A DNA stretch of 64,000 bases from positions 1 to 64,000 of the forward strand of contig NZ_FXZB01000013.1 of NCBI RefSeq assembly GCF_900169065.1. Reading direction: 5' to 3'. The stretch comes from Brevibacterium aurantiacum. GTDB lineage: Bacteria; Actinomycetota; Actinomycetes; Actinomycetales; Brevibacteriaceae. The notes under the pieces were generated by a model. It was not told the DNA's origin, made no database searches, and saw nothing but the letters and a program-made list of their open reading frames with translations. Shown piece after piece: positions 25,678 through 34,777 of this stretch (its first letter is position 1; every line of letters begins with the position of its first letter). The position numbers and the translations under genes are program-made.

Positions 25678-28401
25678 ATGACTGAATCCGAGAGCCCGAT
25701 CCAATCCTCAGCCGAGACCGAGACGCTGAGCCCCTCGGTGGCCTATGCCGACTACAAGGACCGGACGAAGAAGGCCCAGACTCCTTTAGGGCGGTTCTCG
25801 GCCAGAATGGAATTCGAGCTCGACGACTTCCAGCTTGAGGCCTGCGCCCAACTGCAGGACGGCAAAGACGTCCTCGTGACCGCCCCCACCGGAGCGGGTA
25901 AGACTCTGATCGCGGAATTCGCTGTGGAGCTGGCCAGAGACGAAGGCAAACGGGTCTTCTACACGACCCCGATCAAGGCGCTGAGCAATCAGAAGTTCAA
26001 TGACCTGATGGACGTCCACGGCGTGGAGAACGTCGGTCTGCTCACCGGCGACACCTCGATCCGGCGTGACGCGCCGATCATCGTCATGACCACCGAGGTC
26101 CTGCGCAACATGCTCTACAACGATGTCGCTGGGCTCTCTGATCTCGGTTTCGTCGTCCTCGACGAGGTTCACTACCTGGCCGACCGTTTCCGTGGTCCCG
26201 TGTGGGAAGAAGTGATCATCCATCTGCCGGACCGGGTGCAGATGGTGTCGCTGTCGGCAACGGTGTCCAACGTCGAGGAATTCGGTGCCTGGCTGAGCGA
26301 GGTACGCGGACCCACCACCGTCGTCTCCACCTCCCACCGGCCCGTGCCGCTGGTCAACCATGTCCTCGTCGGCCACCGCATGTACGATCTGTTCACCCAC
26401 CACGACTCCGACCGAATCGATCCTGCGCTCAATCATGCGACTCGGACCCACGGCGGGCCCCGTTCCAAGCGTGAACGAGCCACTAGGGCCCGTTTCCGCA
26501 GGCCCAGCCGCACCCAGGTCGTGTCCTCTCTGGCAGAGGCCGGAATGCTGCCGGCGATCATGTTCATCTTCTCGCGCAATGCCTGTGACGAAGCGGTCGA
26601 ACAGTATCTGAGCTCGGGCTTCGACCTGAACTCACGTGAAGAGAAGGTCATCGTCAACGCCGCACTCGAAAAGCTGCGCGATGAACTGGCCAGCGAGGAT
26701 CTGGGCATCCTCGGGTTCCATTCGTTCCGCGAAGGTCTTCTCCTGGGAGTCGCCGCCCACCATGCGGGAATGATCCCGCAGTTCAAACAGCTCGTCGAGG
26801 AGCTGTTCTCCCAAGGAATCATCAAGGTCGTCTTCGCCACGGAGACCCTGGCATTGGGCATCAACATGCCTGCCCGCACCGTGGTTCTTGAGAAGCTGGT
26901 GAAGTTCAACGGAGAGGCCCACGTCTCGATCACGCCGGGGGAGTACACCCAGCTGACCGGACGCGCAGGGCGCCGCGGCATCGACCAGATCGGCCATGCC
27001 GTAGTCATCTGGCATCCCAGCTTCGAAGTCAACGAGATCGCTGGGCTGGCATCCAACCGCTCCTATGCACTCAATTCTGCGTTCGGACCCACCTACAACA
27101 TGACAGCCAACCTGCTGTCCCGGATGAGCTCCGCCGAGGCTGCGAAGGTCCTGGAGACCTCGTTCGCACAATTCCAGGCGGACAAGGCCGTCGTGGGGTT
27201 GGCGAAGAAGGTGCGCAAGAACGAGGCCACGATCGCGGCCTATGAGAAGTCGATGAAGTGCGATCTGGGCGATTTCGCTGAGTACGCGCGATTGCGGCAG
27301 GCCATCAGCGATACCGAGAAGCAGGAGACTCGCACGAAGTCGAAGAATCGGCAGCGTGAGATCGTCGAGTCCCTGACCGCTCTCAAGATCGGCGATGTCG
27401 TCACCCTGCCGACGAAGCGAGTCGAAGGCGCAGCGGTCATCATCGCACCCATGAGCTCCCGGGATGGGGGTTCCAGACTGCCGACAGTGTTGACCGAACA
27501 GGGCAAAGTCTGGCACCTGCGGCCCCACGAGGTGACCGCGCCGCTGCCAGCCCAGGGTCGAGTTCGAGTGCCGAAGAAGTTCAACCACCGCCAGGCAGGG
27601 GACCGCCGGCAGCTGCTGGGCATCCTCAACGACGCCATCCACGAGGGTAAGGTCGATCACGAGGCACATTGGGAGTCCAAACCAGGTTCCCCGGGTGTGA
27701 GCTCGAGCGTGACGGAGATGACCGCGCAGCTGCGTGCCCATCCCTGTCATGACTGCCCCGACCGTGAGATGCACGCCAGGTGGGCCAACCGAGCGGCCAA
27801 ACTGGTCAAGGAGAACGATTCGCTCATCGCTCGCATCGAAGGCAGGACGACCTCGATCGCCCTCGTCTTCGAACGTGTTCAGGATGTGCTGCGCACCCTC
27901 GGCTTCGATCCCGAGCAGTCCGATATGCTGCGCCGCATCTACGGGGAACGAGACCTGCTCGTGGCACTGACCATCCGAGCCGGGCTGTGGGACAACCTCG
28001 TCGAACCTGAACTCGCAGCATTCGCATCGTGCTTCGTCTTCCAGTCACGGCGCGCCGACACACTCCATTCGGAGCGCGCACCCAGCCGCGACCTCAAGGT
28101 CAACGGCGACGAAGCGGTGACGATGTGGCGCAAGCTCTTCCAATTGGAGGAGCAGCACGCGCTGTCGACGACTCAGGAACCCGACCGGGGCCTGTTCAAA
28201 CCGATGTACCGCTGGACCGAAGGCAAGAACCTCGCCGATTCCCTGCGCGGCACCGACATCGCCGCTGGCGACTTCGTCCGGTGGGCCAAACAGAGCCTTG
28301 ACCTCCTCGGTCAGGTCGCCGAGGTGGCCGAACCGGAGACCGCTGTGCGCATCCGGCGGACCATCGAAGCCATCCGTCGCGGAGTCGTCGCAGACTCCTG
28401 A
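25678..28401 (+). CDS. helY: DEAD/DEAH-box helicase HelY (Ski2-like)
   Basis: A 907-residue superfamily II helicase. Walker A is APTGAGKT, motif II is the DEVH box (VLDEVHYL), motif III is SLSATVSN, and motif VI is QLTGRAGRRGID. A long C-terminal part with a DSHCT-like domain (about 730-900) follows, as in Ski2/Mtr4 and mycobacterial HelY. The likely role is RNA unwinding/turnover. ATG 25678 is used; a TTG 15 bp upstream would overlap tatC. It is the last gene of the tat cluster. Confidence 0.93.
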   Translation: MTESESPIQSSAETETLSPSVAYADYKDRTKKAQTPLGRFSARMEFELDDFQLEACAQLQDGKDVLVTAPTGAGKTLIAEFAVELARDEGKRVFYTTPIKALSNQKFNDLMDVHGVENVGLLTGDTSIRRDAPIIVMTTEVLRNMLYNDVAGLSDLGFVVLDEVHYLADRFRGPVWEEVIIHLPDRVQMVSLSATVSNVEEFGAWLSEVRGPTTVVSTSHRPVPLVNHVLVGHRMYDLFTHHDSDRIDPALNHATRTHGGPRSKRERATRARFRRPSRTQVVSSLAEAGMLPAIMFIFSRNACDEAVEQYLSSGFDLNSREEKVIVNAALEKLRDELASEDLGILGFHSFREGLLLGVAAHHAGMIPQFKQLVEELFSQGIIKVVFATETLALGINMPARTVVLEKLVKFNGEAHVSITPGEYTQLTGRAGRRGIDQIGHAVVIWHPSFEVNEIAGLASNRSYALNSAFGPTYNMTANLLSRMSSAEAAKVLETSFAQFQADKAVVGLAKKVRKNEATIAAYEKSMKCDLGDFAEYARLRQAISDTEKQETRTKSKNRQREIVESLTALKIGDVVTLPTKRVEGAAVIIAPMSSRDGGSRLPTVLTEQGKVWHLRPHEVTAPLPAQGRVRVPKKFNHRQAGDRRQLLGILNDAIHEGKVDHEAHWESKPGSPGVSSSVTEMTAQLRAHPCHDCPDREMHARWANRAAKLVKENDSLIARIEGRTTSIALVFERVQDVLRTLGFDPEQSDMLRRIYGERDLLVALTIRAGLWDNLVEPELAAFASCFVFQSRRADTLHSERAPSRDLKVNGDEAVTMWRKLFQLEEQHALSTTQEPDRGLFKPMYRWTEGKNLADSLRGTDIAAGDFVRWAKQSLDLLGQVAEVAEPETAVRIRRTIEAIRRGVVADS

Positions 28402-28448
28402 CAGTTGGTCTGCCAGGGGTGACAGCTGGTCTGCCTGCGGCAGTGACC

Positions 28449-28480
28449 GCCGGGCTCTCCCTAAAACGGGGTGGCCCGGC
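28449..28480. terminator. GC-rich stem-loop after helY
   Basis: A 7-bp GC stem (28449-28455 with 28474-28480) extended inward by tccc/gggg pairing, between convergent helY and secA2. Just before it, the segment TGACAGYTGGTCTGCC is directly repeated twice (about 28400-28436). Confidence 0.5.
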
Positions 28481-28486
28481 GACTGC

Positions 28487-30748
28487 TCAGCGCTTGACCT
28501 TCTTGACGATGTTCTCGATGTCGGAGCCGAATGCGCTCTCCGTGGTCAGGTAGGTCCATGTCGACGACGGACGTTTGAGCCCGTGCGAGGCCAGGTCGAT
28601 ACCCGTATCAGTGAACTCTGCCTCTTCGACAGTCGATGCGGAATCGTCGATGACATCGGACCAGAAGGTGGAGAACACGCGGATCGATTCCGTGTTGAAT
28701 GCCTCGTGCGGCTTCTCACGGGCGAAGGTGCGCAGATGAATGCCCTCACGCAGGTCGTTGAGGAAGGCAAGGTGATCGACCCAACGTGCGTCGAGATGGA
28801 AGAGCATGACCTCGCGCAGCGTCTCATCGACGAGCTCCTGAGGATGGTCCTCCGCCAGGTTCTCGGCCACATCCCCGAGGCGGGTCTTGAGTTCGTCGAT
28901 AGCCTCATCATCGACACGCAGCTCCCTGCGCCGGGCGAGGACGAGATCGCGCTGCTTGGCCATGAGTTCGTTGAACTTCCACGTGTCGCGATGCAATGCC
29001 GTGTTCTGACCTTCAGCGATACGCTGCGCGTGTTCGACGAGGCTCAGCGCGCGCTTGGACTCGATCCAACCGGTCTCATCTCCCTCGGAGACGAAGCGTT
29101 GGATCTCGGGCACACGAGTCAGCAGCTCGTCCTCGAGGCTGGTGAAGAACACCGAGGTTCCCGGGTCACCCTGACGACCTGCACGACCGCGCAGCTGGTC
29201 ATCAAGTCGTGAGGACAGGTAGCGACCGGCGCCGATGACCAGCAGGCCACCGGCCTCGGCGACGCTGTCATCGGCCAGCCGAATGTCGGTGCCGCGTCCA
29301 GCCATCTGAGTTGAGACGGTGACGGCACCGGGGGCACCAGCGGCGGCGATGACCTCAGCCTCGAGCGAGTCATCCTTGGCGTTGAGGACCGTGACCTCGA
29401 TGCCGCGTTCGACCAGTCGCTCGGCCAGGGATTCGCTCTCTGCCACCGATGAGGTGCCAATGAGCACCGGACGGTCCTTGGCATGGTTCTCAGCGACCTC
29501 CTCGACGATCGCGCGTTCCTTCGACTCCTGATAGGTGTAGAGGCGGTCGGGTTCGTCATTGCGGATGACAGGCAGGTGGGTGTCGACGGGAACGATCTCA
29601 AGGTTGTAGAACTCACGCAGGTCATCTCCGACTGCCAGCGCGGTGCCCGTCATTCCGCAGACCGTTTTGTAACCGTGGATGAGTTCTTCGACGGTCATCT
29701 GGTCGAGGATCTCTCCGCTTTCGGTGGTGCCGACGCCTTCCTTGGCCTCAACTGCGGCCTGGAGTCCGTCGGGCCAGCGCTGCAGCTCGGCGACGCGCCC
29801 GCGGGAGGCCGAGATGAGTTTCACCCTTCCGTCGACGACAAGGTAGTCGACATCGCGTTTGACCAGGGACTTCGCATACAGGGCGAGGTTGACTGCTGCG
29901 AGGTCGGACGCGTCTTCGTCGAAGAGCTCGACACCGAGTTCCGTCTCCACTCGGGTGATGCCTGCATCTGTGAGGGAAACAGCTTGGTGATCCGGGCTGA
30001 TCTCGTAGTCGACGTCTGGCTCGAGTTTCTCGGCGAGTGCTGCGATCGCAGCGTTGGCATCTTCAACACTGGCCGAGCCGGCGAGGACGAGTGGGACACG
30101 CGCCTCGTCGATGAGCACGGAGTCGGCCTCATCGACGATGACGACATCGCGGTCCGGGACACGGATCTGGTCATCGTCGGTGACGAATCGGTCGCGGAGG
30201 ACATCGAATCCGACCTCGGTGACGGAGGCGTAGAGAACCTCAGCGCCATAGGCCTCACGGCGTTCGGTCTCACTTTGGGTCCCGGAGATCGACGCCGACT
30301 TCACACCCAGGAGGTCGAAGAGCGGCTTCATCCAGGTACGGTCGCGGACTGCGAGGTAGTCGTTGACGCTGACGACGTGGACGCGACGTCCCTGCAGGGC
30401 GTATCCAGCGGCGGCGAGAGCACCGACGAGGGTCTTACCCTCACCGGTGGCCATCTGCACGATATTGGCCTTCAGGAGCCCGACGAGACCCTTGATCTGC
30501 GTGTCATAGGCACGTTCGTCCAGGGACCGTTCGGCAGCCTCACGGGCCAGCGCGCAGTAGCGGACGAGGTTGTCCTGGGTAGAACCTGAGGTGAAGATGT
30601 CGGCAGCTGCCTCGGTCAGGCCGCTGTCATCGAGCTCCGCGTATTCACGACTCGCGGCCGCCATATCGTCGGCGGCCTTGTCGAACCATCCCGTTGCTTT
30701 GTCGGCCTGGGCGCCGGGTCGGTTGAGCAGTCGTGAGAAGAAACCCAT
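28487..30748 (-). CDS. secA2: accessory Sec system translocase ATPase SecA2
   Basis: A 753-residue motor ATPase. Walker A is in QMATGEGKT (about residues 98-106), the DEAD-type Walker B is VDEADSVLIDEAR, and the C-terminal nucleotide motif is in TQMAGRGTDIRL with GRAGRQGDPG. It is about 150 residues shorter than housekeeping SecA1, lacking the zinc-binding C-terminus, which is the SecA2 type of actinobacteria. It would export a small set of proteins. ATG 30748 is preceded by an AAAGGA site with a TAGAAT candidate -10 about 38 nt upstream. Confidence 0.93.
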   Translation of the reverse strand: MGFFSRLLNRPGAQADKATGWFDKAADDMAAASREYAELDDSGLTEAAADIFTSGSTQDNLVRYCALAREAAERSLDERAYDTQIKGLVGLLKANIVQMATGEGKTLVGALAAAGYALQGRRVHVVSVNDYLAVRDRTWMKPLFDLLGVKSASISGTQSETERREAYGAEVLYASVTEVGFDVLRDRFVTDDDQIRVPDRDVVIVDEADSVLIDEARVPLVLAGSASVEDANAAIAALAEKLEPDVDYEISPDHQAVSLTDAGITRVETELGVELFDEDASDLAAVNLALYAKSLVKRDVDYLVVDGRVKLISASRGRVAELQRWPDGLQAAVEAKEGVGTTESGEILDQMTVEELIHGYKTVCGMTGTALAVGDDLREFYNLEIVPVDTHLPVIRNDEPDRLYTYQESKERAIVEEVAENHAKDRPVLIGTSSVAESESLAERLVERGIEVTVLNAKDDSLEAEVIAAAGAPGAVTVSTQMAGRGTDIRLADDSVAEAGGLLVIGAGRYLSSRLDDQLRGRAGRQGDPGTSVFFTSLEDELLTRVPEIQRFVSEGDETGWIESKRALSLVEHAQRIAEGQNTALHRDTWKFNELMAKQRDLVLARRRELRVDDEAIDELKTRLGDVAENLAEDHPQELVDETLREVMLFHLDARWVDHLAFLNDLREGIHLRTFAREKPHEAFNTESIRVFSTFWSDVIDDSASTVEEAEFTDTGIDLASHGLKRPSSTWTYLTTESAFGSDIENIVKKVKR

Positions 30749-30790
30749 TATCGTCCTTTGTCGAGTGATGGTCGCAGTTGATTCTATCGT

Positions 30791-32536
30791 TCAGGCCATG
30801 GGCCAGGAGCCATCGACGACGGCTTCGGCGTTGCCTTTTCTGCGCAGCCAAGATTGCAGGTCAGCGGCCTGGTCGCGTTTCCATTCGCCTTGTGCGGCCA
30901 TGATTTCGTCCCGGGTGAGCTGGGCAATTTCCTCTGAGCTCTGTGCCAACGCTCGGGAAATGTCCAGGGCGGCCAGCGCGTCTGCGGCGGCATCATGGGC
31001 ATCAAGCAGAGAAACCTTCCACCGCTTGGCTGTCTCGGTCAGGGTCCTCTTGCCGCGGCGGAACTGCTCGACCTTTTTGTCCAGGACGAAGGTGTCGACG
31101 ATCGTCGGCAGCAGGGCCGCGAGACCGATGTGGGGCTGGTGGCGTTTGACCTCGGCGGACATGACGCTGAGGTCGTAGACGATGTTGTGGCCCACGACCA
31201 CGGCACCTTCCGCTTTGAGATCGGCGAGGACCGTGCAGAGCTCGGCAACCACCTCGGCGACCGGTGCTCCGTTGGCTTGGGCGAACTCGGTGGTGATTCC
31301 ATGAACGGCCCGGGCCGGTTCGGGAATCTCGACTCCGGGATCGGCCAGCCAGGTCCGGGCGTTGTCGGCGGATTCGACGAAGGCCGCAGTCACGATGCGT
31401 GCAGTCGCCGGGTCGACGCCGGTCGTCTCGAGGTCGAAGCCGACGAGTCGCGACTGTGACCAGGCCTCGGCCGAGACCGATCCCGGACTCTGCGAGGCGC
31501 GAGACTTCGCAGGAGAGACTGAGGCGGCTGCGGATCCTGATGCGGGCCCGGACCCTGCCCCTGCGGCTGTCGTGCTGGTAGGCACCGGCGCCGGCTGTGT
31601 GGTTCCGCTCTGGTCGTTGCCTCGGCCGGCATCGCCGAGTGCGGCGATGAGGTTGTCGACAGAACGACGAATGTTCTGGCCGTGGGCCGCAGCCTCAACC
31701 GCAGTACGATCGCATTCGCCGGGGACCGATTCGAGATCGAGCCCATGGGCGACATCGGTCAGACAGCGCATGACCTCGATGGTCTTATGCAGCGTCTCCT
31801 CTTCCTCGATGAGGGTGGCGGCTCGTTTGGGGCTGAGACCTCCGGTCTTCACCCCGGCCTTGGCTGCCTTGATGATCGATTCGAGAGAACCGAAGTTCGC
31901 CAGCAGCGTCGCTGCGGTCTTCTCTCCGATCCCCGGTGCTCCCGGCAATCCGTCCGAGGGGTCTCCGCGCATCGCGGCGAGCTCACGGTACCTGGTGCCA
32001 TCGGGGACTCCGTAGGCCTCGGGCAGGTCGGCCTGGGAGATGGCCTCCCACTCTCCGCCCTTGCGGGGACGCAGCACGCTCACATCGGAGGCAGCATCGA
32101 TGAGGGCAAGCAGATCACGGTCGGGGGAGACGATGACCACGGGTGTCTGCGACTGGGCGGCCATGGTCGCGATCACGTCGTCGGCTTCGGTGCCGTCAAC
32201 CTCGGCGATGGGGATGCCTGCGGCACGGAGGACATCGGTCATGATCGGCAGCTGCGCGTCCAATTCGGGTGGGATCTCCGTGCCTGCCTCGGCGTCCTTG
32301 ACTCGGGCGGCCTTGTACTCGGGCATGATCGCGGTGCGGAATGCCGGGCGCCAGTCGGCGTCCATGGTCGCCACGACTCGAGGGGAGTCGAAGCGACGGA
32401 TCATCTGCGCAATCGCATCGAGAACGCCGCGCACGGCATTGACCGGCTGACCTTCGTCGTTGACGATCGAGTCGGGAACCGAATAGAAGGCACGGTAGTA
32501 CAGGGCAGGCGTGTCAATCAGAACCAAGGGCTTCAC
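30791..32536 (-). CDS. fused 5'-3' exonuclease (FEN-like) and DEDDh 3'-5' exonuclease
   Basis: A 581-residue two-nuclease protein. The N-terminal ~310 residues resemble the PolI 5'-3' exonuclease: LIDTPALYYRAFY, NAVRGVL, the acidic GTEADDVIAT and VSPDRDLLALID, and the helix-hairpin-helix GAPGIGEKTAATLLANFG. A Ser/Ala/Pro-rich linker (about 315-365) joins a DnaQ-like domain with FDLETTG (Exo I), GHNIVYD (Exo II) and DAHDAAADA (Exo III His-Asp). No polymerase domain is present. A separate gene of the first type lies near helY in Mycobacterium (Rv2090). GTG 32536 is chosen because the fold begins at once; the upstream frame is a shadow. Confidence 0.88.
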   Translation of the reverse strand: MKPLVLIDTPALYYRAFYSVPDSIVNDEGQPVNAVRGVLDAIAQMIRRFDSPRVVATMDADWRPAFRTAIMPEYKAARVKDAEAGTEIPPELDAQLPIMTDVLRAAGIPIAEVDGTEADDVIATMAAQSQTPVVIVSPDRDLLALIDAASDVSVLRPRKGGEWEAISQADLPEAYGVPDGTRYRELAAMRGDPSDGLPGAPGIGEKTAATLLANFGSLESIIKAAKAGVKTGGLSPKRAATLIEEEETLHKTIEVMRCLTDVAHGLDLESVPGECDRTAVEAAAHGQNIRRSVDNLIAALGDAGRGNDQSGTTQPAPVPTSTTAAGAGSGPASGSAAASVSPAKSRASQSPGSVSAEAWSQSRLVGFDLETTGVDPATARIVTAAFVESADNARTWLADPGVEIPEPARAVHGITTEFAQANGAPVAEVVAELCTVLADLKAEGAVVVGHNIVYDLSVMSAEVKRHQPHIGLAALLPTIVDTFVLDKKVEQFRRGKRTLTETAKRWKVSLLDAHDAAADALAALDISRALAQSSEEIAQLTRDEIMAAQGEWKRDQAADLQSWLRRKGNAEAVVDGSWPMA

Positions 32537-32595
32537 ACTCGATGACGATACCCGACACCCCTGACGCGAGTGCAACGTCGCCCACAGCAGAGGTG

Positions 32596-32601
32596 TAACC
32601 T
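32596..32601 (+). promoter_or_regulatory. leaderless-type -10 for the amidohydrolase-like gene
   Basis: TAACCT ends 7 nt before GTG 32609. This supports the GTG rather than the ATG two codons later as the start. Confidence 0.45.
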
Positions 32602-32608
32602 GTCGGCT

Positions 32609-33568
32609 GTGACTATGTACTTTGGTGGAGATGTTTACAGCAGCGTCGACCCGTTTGCGACTGCCCTGGGCTCGAAGGACGGAAAGGTCTCGTTCATCGG
32701 CTCCGACGAAGCTGCGCTTGCAGCGGACCCCGATGCGATCAACCTCGACGGGGATTTCCTGACCCCAGGCTTCGTCCATGCAGGACTGGTTCTGGGTGGC
32801 GGTGATCCCGATGGGAATCGACTCGTCGAATCCGGATACACGCACGCGCACATCCTTGGCAGCGCCGAGGATGTGGAGGATTTCCAGGCTCGCGCACCGA
32901 AGGGCCTGCGGATCGTCGCCTACCCCGAGATCGGGTCCGACGACGCTGGCAGCGCCGACCAGGTCGAGGGCCGGGCGAGCATCGCCGCGGGCGACTTCCT
33001 CGGCCTCGACGAGATGCCCGAGACCGCGCTGTACATCCAGGTCGAGTCGAACCAGCGCCTGGGCGAGGTCCTTGACCGCGTGCGCGGACAGGCAGCACTG
33101 GCCCAGCGCAACGGCTATCGCCTGCTGTTGGATTTCAGTGTCGAAGAGGAGTTCGTCACTCCTTTGGGCTACTCCGGCATCGCGATCACTCTCGATCCGG
33201 CACAGCCCCAACCTCTGGCGCAGCTGCTCTCGGCAGGTGCTCAGGTGTCGTGGACCGACTCACAGGACTCCCCGTGGGCGACGGTGCGCTCGGCAGTCGT
33301 CGGGGAGAACGGAATCGGTGCACGCGCAGCATTCAACGCGGCCACCCGATTCGCTCACCGCGCCGCCGGCAATCCCGATGGGGGAGTCCTTGCCCCGGGC
33401 GCGGATGCGGATTTCGTGCGGTGGCAGGTGGAACGACTCGTCGTTCAGGTTGCAGACGCACGTGTGGCGGCGTGGAGCACAGACCCCCGCTCGGGTACTC
33501 CCGGACTGCCGGAGCTTTCCTCTGACGTTGCACTGCCGACCCGCATTCCGCTCGGCGAGGACGTCTAG
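32609..33568 (+). CDS. degenerate amidohydrolase-like protein
   Basis: A 319-residue protein with the outline of actinobacterial amidohydrolase-type proteins: MTMYFGGDVYSSVDPFATAL-like start, NLDGDFLTPGFVHAG, and a C-terminal FAHRAAGNPDGGVLAPGADADFV segment typical of the composite beta domain. The family's metal-binding HxH (normally D-A-H-x-H) reads HAGLV, and later His ligands are not visible, while a late Asp-containing TDSQDSPW remains. It is therefore probably not a metallohydrolase. Starts are at GTG 32609 or ATG 32615; a TAACCT 7 nt upstream favours the former. It is divergent from the exonuclease fusion. Confidence 0.7.
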   Translation: MTMYFGGDVYSSVDPFATALGSKDGKVSFIGSDEAALAADPDAINLDGDFLTPGFVHAGLVLGGGDPDGNRLVESGYTHAHILGSAEDVEDFQARAPKGLRIVAYPEIGSDDAGSADQVEGRASIAAGDFLGLDEMPETALYIQVESNQRLGEVLDRVRGQAALAQRNGYRLLLDFSVEEEFVTPLGYSGIAITLDPAQPQPLAQLLSAGAQVSWTDSQDSPWATVRSAVVGENGIGARAAFNAATRFAHRAAGNPDGGVLAPGADADFVRWQVERLVVQVADARVAAWSTDPRSGTPGLPELSSDVALPTRIPLGEDV

Positions 33569-33857
33569 AAGCAGCCGCTTGTGTGAGTCGAGTCACGACT
33601 CATCGAAGGCAAGACGACACGCCGAGGAAGATCTATTTTCATCATTCTGTCTTGCGTCTGACCTGGAGATTTGAACATAACCCCAGGTCAGAGCGATTTT
33701 GCAAAGACGCTGAGAGCCACTAGATTCGTTGCTGACATTCCACAGCAGCTGGGATGGAGCCGGCACCCCCGTCATTAGATAACTCGTTGCTCAACGTGGT
33801 CCGAAGGCGAGGGTGTCGGCTCATATTTTCTCTGCCGCGACGCGTATCGTAGTGGCC
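33569..33857. other. intergenic region with two inverted repeats
   Basis: A 289-bp gap. It holds a perfect 9-bp inverted repeat (ctgacctgg at 33658-33666, ccaggtcag at 33683-33691, 16-nt loop) and, further left, an imperfect repeat around gagtcg...cgactc at about 33581-33598. No small gene or RNA family is recognised. The right end carries the ppm1 promoter. Confidence 0.5.
33845..33850 (+). promoter_or_regulatory. leaderless-type -10 for ppm1
   Basis: TATCGT ends 7 nt before GTG 33858 with no ribosome site between. Confidence 0.42.
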
Positions 33858-34625
33858 GTGGTTTCTAAGACTCTGGTCGTCATTCCGACCTACAACGAAC
33901 GACTCGCTCTGCCCGTGACGCTGTCGGGGCTGTTTGAGAACCAGCCCGACGTCGATGTTCTCGTCGTCGACGACGGTTCACCTGACGGCACCGGCGAATG
34001 GGTAGATGAACAGGCGCGAACCGACCCACGCCTGCACGTCCTGCACCGCAGTGAGAAGTCCGGTTTGGGAATGGCCTACATCGCCGGGTTCGAATGGGCG
34101 CTGGAACGCGACTACGAGATCATCTGCGAATTCGACGCCGACGGATCCCACCGCCCCCTTGACCTCGGGCAGCTGCTGGCCGTCGCTCAGGCCGGGCACG
34201 CCGACCTCGTCATCGGCTCACGCTGGGTTCGCGGCGGGGCGATCGTGGATTGGCCACGCTCACGCTTCTTCCTCTCCCGCGGAGCCAATATCTACGTCAA
34301 CGCGGTCATGGGCCTCGGCGTCAAAGACGCGACAGCAGGGTTCCGTGCGTATTCGCGAGAAGTACTGCAGAACCTCGATCTCTCCGAGGTGCAGTCTCAG
34401 GGCTACTGCTTCCAGATCGACATGACCTACCGCACCGTCGAAGCCGGATTCCGCGTGGCCGAGGTCCCCATCGTCTTCGTCGAACGCGAGCTGGGGGAGT
34501 CGAAGATGAGCGGATCGATCATCTCCGAGGCATTCACCAAGGTCGCCGGATGGGGACTGACCCGGCGCCGACGTCAGGCTCGGGGCCTGCTTGAGCGTCT
34601 GACAACACGCAGTCGAACTGCGTGA
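33858..34625 (+). CDS. ppm1: polyprenol monophosphomannose synthase
   Basis: A 255-residue GT2 glycosyltransferase of the Dpm1/Ppm1 type that transfers mannose from GDP-mannose to polyprenyl phosphate for lipoglycan and protein mannosylation. Seen are VVIPTYNE, VDDGSPDGTGEW, the DxD-type EFDADGSH, SRWVRGGAIVDWPRSRFFLSRG, and QIDMTYR. No membrane domain is attached and no Lnt domain is fused. Starts within the GTGGCCGTG group are ambiguous (33852 or 33858); the latter begins MVSKTLVVIP. The actinobacterial pairing with rbpA follows. Confidence 0.92.
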   Translation: MVSKTLVVIPTYNERLALPVTLSGLFENQPDVDVLVVDDGSPDGTGEWVDEQARTDPRLHVLHRSEKSGLGMAYIAGFEWALERDYEIICEFDADGSHRPLDLGQLLAVAQAGHADLVIGSRWVRGGAIVDWPRSRFFLSRGANIYVNAVMGLGVKDATAGFRAYSREVLQNLDLSEVQSQGYCFQIDMTYRTVEAGFRVAEVPIVFVERELGESKMSGSIISEAFTKVAGWGLTRRRRQARGLLERLTTRSRTA

Positions 34626-34638
34626 GGTGATTCCCGGC

Positions 34639-34698
34639 AGTTTCGGGACGATGAGTTTCGGGACGATGAGTTTCGGGACGATGAGTTTCGGGACGATG
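34639..34698. repeat. four tandem copies of a 15-bp repeat
   Basis: The unit agtttcgggacgatg is repeated four times without a mismatch (34639-34653, 34654-34668, 34669-34683, 34684-34698), just after the ppm1 stop and before the terminator stem. The 15-bp period is a multiple of three but the repeat is not in an evident gene. Confidence 0.9.
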
Positions 34699-34700
34699 AA

Positions 34701-34736
34701 GGGCGGGGTGCAGGTCCGATGACCTGCACCCCGCCC
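34701..34736. terminator. long perfect terminator stem after ppm1
   Basis: A perfect 16-bp stem (34701-34716 with 34721-34736) with the tetraloop CGAT, followed by TTTA on the plus strand. Between convergent ppm1 and rbpA; it can act bidirectionally. Confidence 0.75.
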
Positions 34737-34777
34737 TTTACGCTCGGATACGTTCGTGTGACTCAGTACAGAGGCGC

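Noticed and set aside
32537..33211. Upstream extension of the exonuclease frame to an 806-residue protein
   Set aside because: The added 225 residues lie opposite the amidohydrolase-like gene and show no domain; the nuclease domain begins at GTG 32536.
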